A stretch of DNA of 6,536 nt. Origin: Opitutaceae bacterium. Its GTDB lineage: Bacteria > Verrucomicrobiota > Verrucomicrobiia > Opitutales > Opitutaceae. The stretch covers positions 1 to 6,536 of the forward strand of contig SYDD01000317.1 of NCBI GenBank assembly GCA_005786775.1, in the 5' to 3' direction. The translations under genes and the position numbers were made by a program. The notes beneath the pieces are model-generated. The model was not told the DNA's origin and did no database searches. It worked only from the letters and a program-made list of their open reading frames with translations. Of the stretch, positions 1 to 3,952 are shown piece by piece. Every line of letters starts with the position of its first letter. Positions within the stretch are counted from its first letter, which is position 1.

Positions 1-566
1 ACCTCGCGGCGGAGGTGCACCCGGAGACGGTGCAGGCGGACCTTGAGCGCGTTGAGCGTGAGCCCGGCTTCATCGGCCATCACCTGGTAGGTGGTGCCCT
101 CGATGACCTGCTCGATCAGCCGGCGGTCGCGGCCGCCGCAGCGCCGCAGCGCCACCTCGAGGGCCTCGCGGATCTCGTGCACCCGATCCTCGGCCGAGGG
201 GTCGGGTAGGCCCGCCCAAAACCCGTCCTCAAACGAGCTGGCCGGCCGGCAACGCACGCGCCGCCGGTGGTCGAGCGCGCAGTTGCGTGCCAGGGTGAAG
301 AGCCAGGTCTCGAACCGCGGGACCTCGCGCAGCAGGCGGAGTTGCGTGACCATCTTGACCCAGACCATCTGGAGCACGTCCTCGGCCGACCACGGATCGC
401 CCACTAGGCCGCGCAGGAACCCGCGCAGCCGCCGGCGATAGCGCTGCACCAGCTCCGCTTGGGCCTGCTGGTCACCCGCACGCGCCCGGATGACCAGCGC
501 CGCGAGTTCCACTTCCGGCGGCGGACCCGGCTCTGCCGCAACCTCCCGGGGATGAAAGGCGACCAT
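1..566 (-). CDS. ECF-type RNA polymerase sigma factor (3' end truncated by window edge)
   Basis: Translating the minus strand from the ATG at 566-564 gives 188 codons with no stop before the window edge, so the C-terminus is missing. Region 2 spans roughly residues 38-103: YRRRLRGFLRGLVGD (43-57), AEDVLQMVWVKM (61-72, the core-binding region 2.2 pattern) and FETWLFTLARNCALDHRRR (85-103, regions 2.3-2.4, which contact the -10 element). A short linker (104-130) follows, then region 4 (about 131-187) with a helix-turn-helix in YQVMADEAGLTLNALKVRLHRLR (160-182), which would read the -35 element. There is no region 1 or 3, as expected of ECF sigmas, which usually total about 170-200 residues, so little is missing. 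The start is fixed by an in-frame TGA six bases upstream, which is the stop of the preceding YHYH gene. No clear Shine-Dalgarno is visible, so translation probably depends on ribosomes finishing the upstream gene. ECF subgroup and target promoters are unknown. An anti-sigma gene could follow outside the window. Confidence 0.93.
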   Translation of the reverse strand, partial: MVAFHPREVAAEPGPPPEVELAALVIRARAGDQQAQAELVQRYRRRLRGFLRGLVGDPWSAEDVLQMVWVKMVTQLRLLREVPRFETWLFTLARNCALDHRRRVRCRPASSFEDGFWAGLPDPSAEDRVHEIREALEVALRRCGGRDRRLIEQVIEGTTYQVMADEAGLTLNALKVRLHRLRVHLRRE

Positions 567-572
567 GGTTCA
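564..572 (-). promoter_or_regulatory. Stop-start junction TGA-ACC-ATG coupling YHYH gene to sigma gene
   Basis: The TGA of the YHYH gene (572-570) is followed by one codon, ACC, and then the ATG of the sigma gene (566-564), all in the same reading frame. The 30 bases before the ATG show no convincing Shine-Dalgarno sequence. This arrangement fits termination-reinitiation, so sigma synthesis would track translation of the exported protein. The spacing and frame are seen directly; coupling is inferred. Confidence 0.6.
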
Positions 573-3500
573 GGGCACGTCGTAAAGTTCGAGGAGCGCG
601 ACCCCGGTCGAAGCGGCGGCCCCTGAGATCTGGGCCGTGTAGGCTCCCGGCTCGAGGACCACCAGCAGGGCGGCATCGCGGGAATTGGCCGGCAGCGCGA
701 ACGCGCCCGCCTGACTCGCCGCCGCCGCAAGGAGCGCGGCTCCCCCAACGCCCCAGTCGTCATTCTGCCGCAGCGCCGACGAGGAACCCTGCCGGAAGAG
801 CGCAAGCTGGGGGTCCGCGAGCACCCCGCTCACCCCGAATCCAGCGAGCGCTGGACCCACGCCGCGGATCAGCAGCCGCTTCGGCTCGGAACCGGCGATG
901 ACAAAGCCTGCGATGAGCACCTCCGCCCCCGTGCCCACGCGGGTCCGGGCCGAAAGGTTGACCAGCCCCGCGACCCCGGAGCCCGCGCGGTGGTAGAGCT
1001 CGACGAGCGCCACCCCGGAGGCGCCCGCCTTGCCGGTCAGCTGGGCGGTGTAGGCGCCCGCCGCGGGAGCCGCGAGGAACGCCGCGTCCCGGCTGCCCGC
1101 GGGGAGCGCGAACGCGCCGAATTCCGCCGCGGCGCCACCGAGCGCGGCCGCCTCCGTCCCGCTGCTCCAGTCATCATTGGACGCAAGGGTGGCGCCGGTC
1201 CCGCTGAAGAGCGTGAGCACGGGATCCGCCAAGCTGCCTCCGACACCGAAGGCGCCCAGCGTTGGCCCCACCCCGCGGGCGAGCAGCGTCGGCGGCGACC
1301 CACGCGCGAGGACGAACCCCACGATCAACGTCGCATCGCCCGCACCTGCCCCGGACCGCACCGAGAGGTTGGCCAGCCGCGCTATCCCCAAGGCTACGAC
1401 GGCGGCGCCGGACTCCACGGTGCCACCGGAACCGGACACGATGACCGTGTAGGAGCCCGCGTCGGCCGGGCCCACGTTCACGAGCGCGAGGGTTGACCGC
1501 GTGGCGCCCGTGATGGCCACACCCGCCTTGCGCCACTGGTACGCCAGCGTGCCCTCCCCCGTCGCGCCCACCGTCAACTGCACGGTGGTCCCGGGCGTTG
1601 CGGTCTGGAACGCGCGGGGTTCCTCCACCAGGAGAGGGGGCCGCGCCTGCGGTACGGAGCGCACCGCGAAGACCGGGTACGTCGATGACATCAGTTCATA
1701 GCTGATGATGCCCTGGGCCCCGCGGTTCGGACCGTTCGCCGCCGGGACGGAATTATTGTAGCCGAACTCGACGAGCCACGCGCTTGTCGGGGTCGCGTTG
1801 TTGGAACGCAGCGCCGTCGAGGTCCAGTAGGCGGTCGCGGGCGTGGAGGCCGTGGGGAAAACGAGCCGGTTGATCGCCGCCTGCACCCCGTTGGCCGAAG
1901 CCGCGGTGGCCAGCGTGTAGTCGGTCAGGCTCTGCAGCTCGCGGACGTTCGGAAGTCGCCAGTCGGTGTGGCCGGCGAGGGTCAACCCCTCGGCGTGCGC
2001 GAGTGCGGCGGCCCAGGTCATCGCCGCGGCCGGCCCCTGCGTCCACATCAGCCCGGTGTCGAGGTCAGTGACCGTGCCATCCAGGTTGTTCACGTAATGA
2101 TGCCCGTTGCCGGGTCGGGCCCCCCGCACGTAGCGGGCGTGGTAGCGGAGCCGCCCGCCGGCGCTGATCGTCTCGGCCTTCGGTTTCGGCCCCAACCCAC
2201 CGCCCGCGTTCACGCTCCAAACCCGGGCGGCGTCCGTGCCATAGATGTCGCTCGACCACCAATACTCCGCCGCCCCGGAAGGGTGCGGGGGGAAAAAAGT
2301 GGTGTTCATCGCGGGGTTGCCCTGCCCAAAGGTCATCAGGCTGAAGAGCTCCATCGGCGTCGGCAGGCGCCAGTCCGAATAGCCCCCAGTATCAAGGGTA
2401 GCCGCGCGGGCGACCGCGGCGTCCCACGTGGTCTCTCCCGCATCGACCTTCTGCCACATCAGACCGGTCACGAGATCAGTCACCGTGCCATCGCCGTGGT
2501 CCCGGTAGGAGGGCGGGTTGAGGGTGTAATCCGAGTCCTCGCCGAAGACCGGGGTGGCGTCGAGCGTCTGGCCGGTGTCCGGCAGGGCACGGAGGCCCGG
2601 CCCGCCCATCGGGTAAGCGGTGAGGCGGTTGTTGCCGTTCTGATAGGTGGTCGTCGTCGGATTGATGCCCGGACGCCGCCAAGTGATCGTCAACGTCTTC
2701 GGATTGGCCGCGCGGTTCAGGCGCCAGCAAATGTCGTACGTCGTCGTGCCGACCACGTAGCGCATCAGGTAGGCGTCAGGGGAGGCGGGCGCGCCGGCCG
2801 ACTCGACCAGGTTGCCGGACTCGTCGGTAGCGAGGGAGGCCGGGTTGCGGTAGGCGGTGATGCGGGCGCCCGGGATGGCCTGCGCGACGTAGCCGCCGGT
2901 GTTGTTCTGCCGGATCGCCTGAGTCGTGGGCTGGCCGTCGACCTGGCCGCCATAGTTCACGACCGTCCCGTGGAAGGCGGCGGGAAGGTAAGGCGGCAGC
3001 GGACCCGCGGCGTCGCTGCCAATTGCGTGATAGTGGTACTTCCACGGGCCGTGGTCGTGGCCGCCGTCCGCGTCCAACGGCTGGCGCGGCGTGCCATCGG
3101 GCTCCGTGTACCCGTACATCGGGTAACCATCGAGCGCCCACGCCACCGGCAGGCCGACGCCCAGCACGGACTGCAGGTGCACCGGGGCCAGATGGTAATG
3201 GTAGTCATCCGCGAGGCCGCAGTGACCGCCGTAGACGTCCAGCTCGCCGATCTCGTAGGAGACGCGGCCGCCGTTGTTGCGGGGATTGAAGATCGGCACG
3301 CCATCGGAACCGATCGCGATGGCGCCCCGCTGGAAGTTGCCCCCTGAGATCGGGATCGGGTTCGCCGCGGGCGTCGGCACCAGCGGCAGCCGCCAGACGT
3401 TCGGCTTGCCGAACCCCAGCGAGGCCTGGTCCCGCTCAGGATTGTTGATCAAAGCGAAATACGAGACCGGGACCGGCACCTGCTGCTGCCACGAGGTGAT

Positions 3501-3869
3501 GCCGACCATCAGGTTGGGCTGCCGCACCGGGTCGGGCATGCTGTCCGACTCCACGTGGAAGGTGGTCTGGTCCCAATAGGTGCGCAACTTAGGCCGGAAC
3601 GCGCCGAACGAGGCGGCCATCGCAGCACCGTACCCGGGCGGGGGCGCCCCGGCGGACCCCGGCGGTGCGGCGGGGGAAACGAACGGGGCCGCCGCGCGAA
3701 CCGGCGTCGTCGCGCGCTCGCGGACCAGTTGCGCCAGCAATTCCGCGCGCGCGGCAAGCACCTCGGGCGTGGGCGGGACGTCATCGTGCCACGAGTGCGC
3801 CCGGGCCACGGATCCGACGGCCACGCCCGCACCCATCATCAGCAGGACACGCGCAACGATTCGGCACAT
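570..3869 (-). CDS. Secreted YHYH-domain / tandem DUF1566 / Ig-like protein with two C-terminal Verrucomicrobia-type repeats
   Basis: Residues are numbered from the most upstream possible start, a GTG at 3956; the product is 1128 residues from there and 1099 from the preferred ATG at 3869 (residue 30). That ATG is preferred because it leaves an ordinary signal peptide: CRIVAR, a hydrophobic core, and a predicted cut after ARA (51-53). An Ala/Pro-rich stretch (about 61-120) follows. The YHYH domain is at about 148-335, with DYHYHLAP (251-258) and a second YHYH at 307-310. A linker leads to DTGQT (460-464) and two DUF1566 (Lcl C-terminal) domains at about 483-612 and 619-768, each with DGTVTDxxTGLMW, a W-A-A helix and DWRLP. 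An Ig-like domain (about 774-855, YQWRKAG...DAGSYTVIV) and two tail repeats (860-990, 998-1128) end the protein at LYDVP. It is exported, and probably surface-bound or released; no enzymatic role is evident. YHYH domains are uncharacterised, although the histidine clustering suggests metal binding. It lies directly downstream of the phosphoesterase gene, which bears the same tail. Confidence 0.9.
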   Translation of the reverse strand: MCRIVARVLLMMGAGVAVGSVARAHSWHDDVPPTPEVLAARAELLAQLVRERATTPVRAAAPFVSPAAPPGSAGAPPPGYGAAMAASFGAFRPKLRTYWDQTTFHVESDSMPDPVRQPNLMVGITSWQQQVPVPVSYFALINNPERDQASLGFGKPNVWRLPLVPTPAANPIPISGGNFQRGAIAIGSDGVPIFNPRNNGGRVSYEIGELDVYGGHCGLADDYHYHLAPVHLQSVLGVGLPVAWALDGYPMYGYTEPDGTPRQPLDADGGHDHGPWKYHYHAIGSDAAGPLPPYLPAAFHGTVVNYGGQVDGQPTTQAIRQNNTGGYVAQAIPGARITAYRNPASLATDESGNLVESAGAPASPDAYLMRYVVGTTTYDICWRLNRAANPKTLTITWRRPGINPTTTTYQNGNNRLTAYPMGGPGLRALPDTGQTLDATPVFGEDSDYTLNPPSYRDHGDGTVTDLVTGLMWQKVDAGETTWDAAVARAATLDTGGYSDWRLPTPMELFSLMTFGQGNPAMNTTFFPPHPSGAAEYWWSSDIYGTDAARVWSVNAGGGLGPKPKAETISAGGRLRYHARYVRGARPGNGHHYVNNLDGTVTDLDTGLMWTQGPAAAMTWAAALAHAEGLTLAGHTDWRLPNVRELQSLTDYTLATAASANGVQAAINRLVFPTASTPATAYWTSTALRSNNATPTSAWLVEFGYNNSVPAANGPNRGAQGIISYELMSSTYPVFAVRSVPQARPPLLVEEPRAFQTATPGTTVQLTVGATGEGTLAYQWRKAGVAITGATRSTLALVNVGPADAGSYTVIVSGSGGTVESGAAVVALGIARLANLSVRSGAGAGDATLIVGFVLARGSPPTLLARGVGPTLGAFGVGGSLADPVLTLFSGTGATLASNDDWSSGTEAAALGGAAAEFGAFALPAGSRDAAFLAAPAAGAYTAQLTGKAGASGVALVELYHRAGSGVAGLVNLSARTRVGTGAEVLIAGFVIAGSEPKRLLIRGVGPALAGFGVSGVLADPQLALFRQGSSSALRQNDDWGVGGAALLAAAASQAGAFALPANSRDAALLVVLEPGAYTAQISGAAASTGVALLELYDVP
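573..965 (-). repeat. Tail repeat B (terminal copy, YHYH protein)
   Basis: Encodes residues 998-1128 of the YHYH protein. Landmarks are LVNLSARTRVG, IAGFVIAG, LIRGVGPAL, VLADPQLAL, NDDWG, GAFALPANSRDAALL, LEPGAYTAQ and the end GVALLELYDVP immediately before the stop. It is closest to repeat D at the end of the neighbouring phosphoesterase; the two share the 17-base stretch ggacccacgccgcggat (853-869 and 4242-4258 on the + strand). Confidence 0.9.
987..1379 (-). repeat. Tail repeat A (proximal copy, YHYH protein)
   Basis: Encodes residues 860-990. Landmarks are LANLSVRS, LIVGFV, LLARGVGPTL, LADPVLTL, SNDDW, GAFALPAGSRDAAF, AGAYTAQL and GVALVELY. It resembles repeat C of the phosphoesterase (NLSVRS, LIVGFV, DPVLT) more than its own neighbour repeat B, so the proximal and terminal copies form two classes. 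Confidence 0.88.
1392..1637 (-). other. Ig-like domain coding segment of YHYH protein
   Basis: Residues about 774-855 have the pattern of bacterial Ig domains that open with a 'P..T.G..V.L.V.A.G' strand, contain a YQWRKAG core (tryptophan in the C strand) and close with NVGPADAGSYTVIVSG (Asp-x-Gly-x-Tyr tyrosine corner). The domain links the DUF1566 pair to the tail repeats. A matching Ig domain sits at the same place in the phosphoesterase (4778-5026). The likely role is a spacer or adhesive module outside the cell. Confidence 0.85.
1653..2102 (-). other. Second DUF1566 (Lcl C-terminal-like) domain segment
   Basis: Residues about 619-768 contain NNLDGTVTDLDTGLMWTQ (623-640), a helix rich in Ala and His (MTWAAALAHAEGL), HTDWRLPNVRELQSL (663-677), a YWTSTAL strand (710-716) and a closing FAVRSVP (763-769). 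These are the landmarks of the DUF1566 family in the expected order. Members are found in bacterial exported proteins and their function is not established. Confidence 0.85.
2121..2585 (-). other. First DUF1566 (Lcl C-terminal-like) domain segment
   Basis: Residues about 458-612 begin with the DTGQT and FGEDSDYTLNPPSY lead-in typical of this family, then DHGDGTVTDLVTGLMWQ (486-502), TTWDAAVARAA, YSDWRLPTPMELFSLM (526-541), EYWWSSD (564-570) and YVRGARPG (609-616). It is followed after only a few residues by the second copy, so the pair probably arose by tandem duplication and then diverged. Confidence 0.85.
2952..3515 (-). other. YHYH domain segment with two YHYH tetrads
   Basis: Residues about 148-335 carry GGHCGLADDYHYHLAP (243-258) and WKYHYHAIG (305-313), with H260 and the GGHDH cluster (298-302) between them. 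Other landmarks are GVPIFNPRNNGG (219-230) and WALDGYPMYGY (273-283). The family is named for this motif; its biochemical function is unknown. Eight histidines (245, 253, 255, 260, 300, 302, 308, 310) in about 65 residues suggest a metal site, which is inference. Confidence 0.85.
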
Positions 3870-3952
3870 AAGGGGAAAGATGCCTGGGGCGCGTGAAGCG
3901 CACCGCGCGGGATGAATGAGGAGACTGTCATTTGCGACCGGCCAAGCGCGCT
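3870..3952 (-). promoter_or_regulatory. Short gap between phosphoesterase and YHYH genes, with a 10-bp inverted repeat
   Basis: If the YHYH gene starts at 3869, this 83-base stretch is its 5' leader. The arms cgtgaagcgc (3892-3901) and gcgcttcacg (3948-3957) are perfect inverted repeats with a 46-base loop; the right arm overlaps the phosphoesterase stop codon. The loop holds a TGTCAT (3927-3932). There is no T-run after either arm, so it does not look like a standard intrinsic terminator. The stretch is also open in the YHYH frame from a GTG at 3956 that overlaps the upstream TGA as GTGA, so it could instead encode an N-terminal extension of 29 residues. No convincing promoter or Shine-Dalgarno was seen. 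Confidence 0.4.

Noticed and set aside
564..572. Possible TGA readthrough or selenocysteine fusing the YHYH protein to the sigma factor
   Set aside because: The frames match, but a secreted protein fused to a cytoplasmic sigma factor makes no sense, the tail ends at its normal YDVP terminus, and no supporting structure was seen.
1968..3347. Long open frame of 459 codons on the + strand opposite the YHYH gene
   Set aside because: It is antisense to a gene with clear domains, its product is Arg/Gly/Val/Ala-rich with no recognisable motif, and such frames are expected opposite GC-rich codons.
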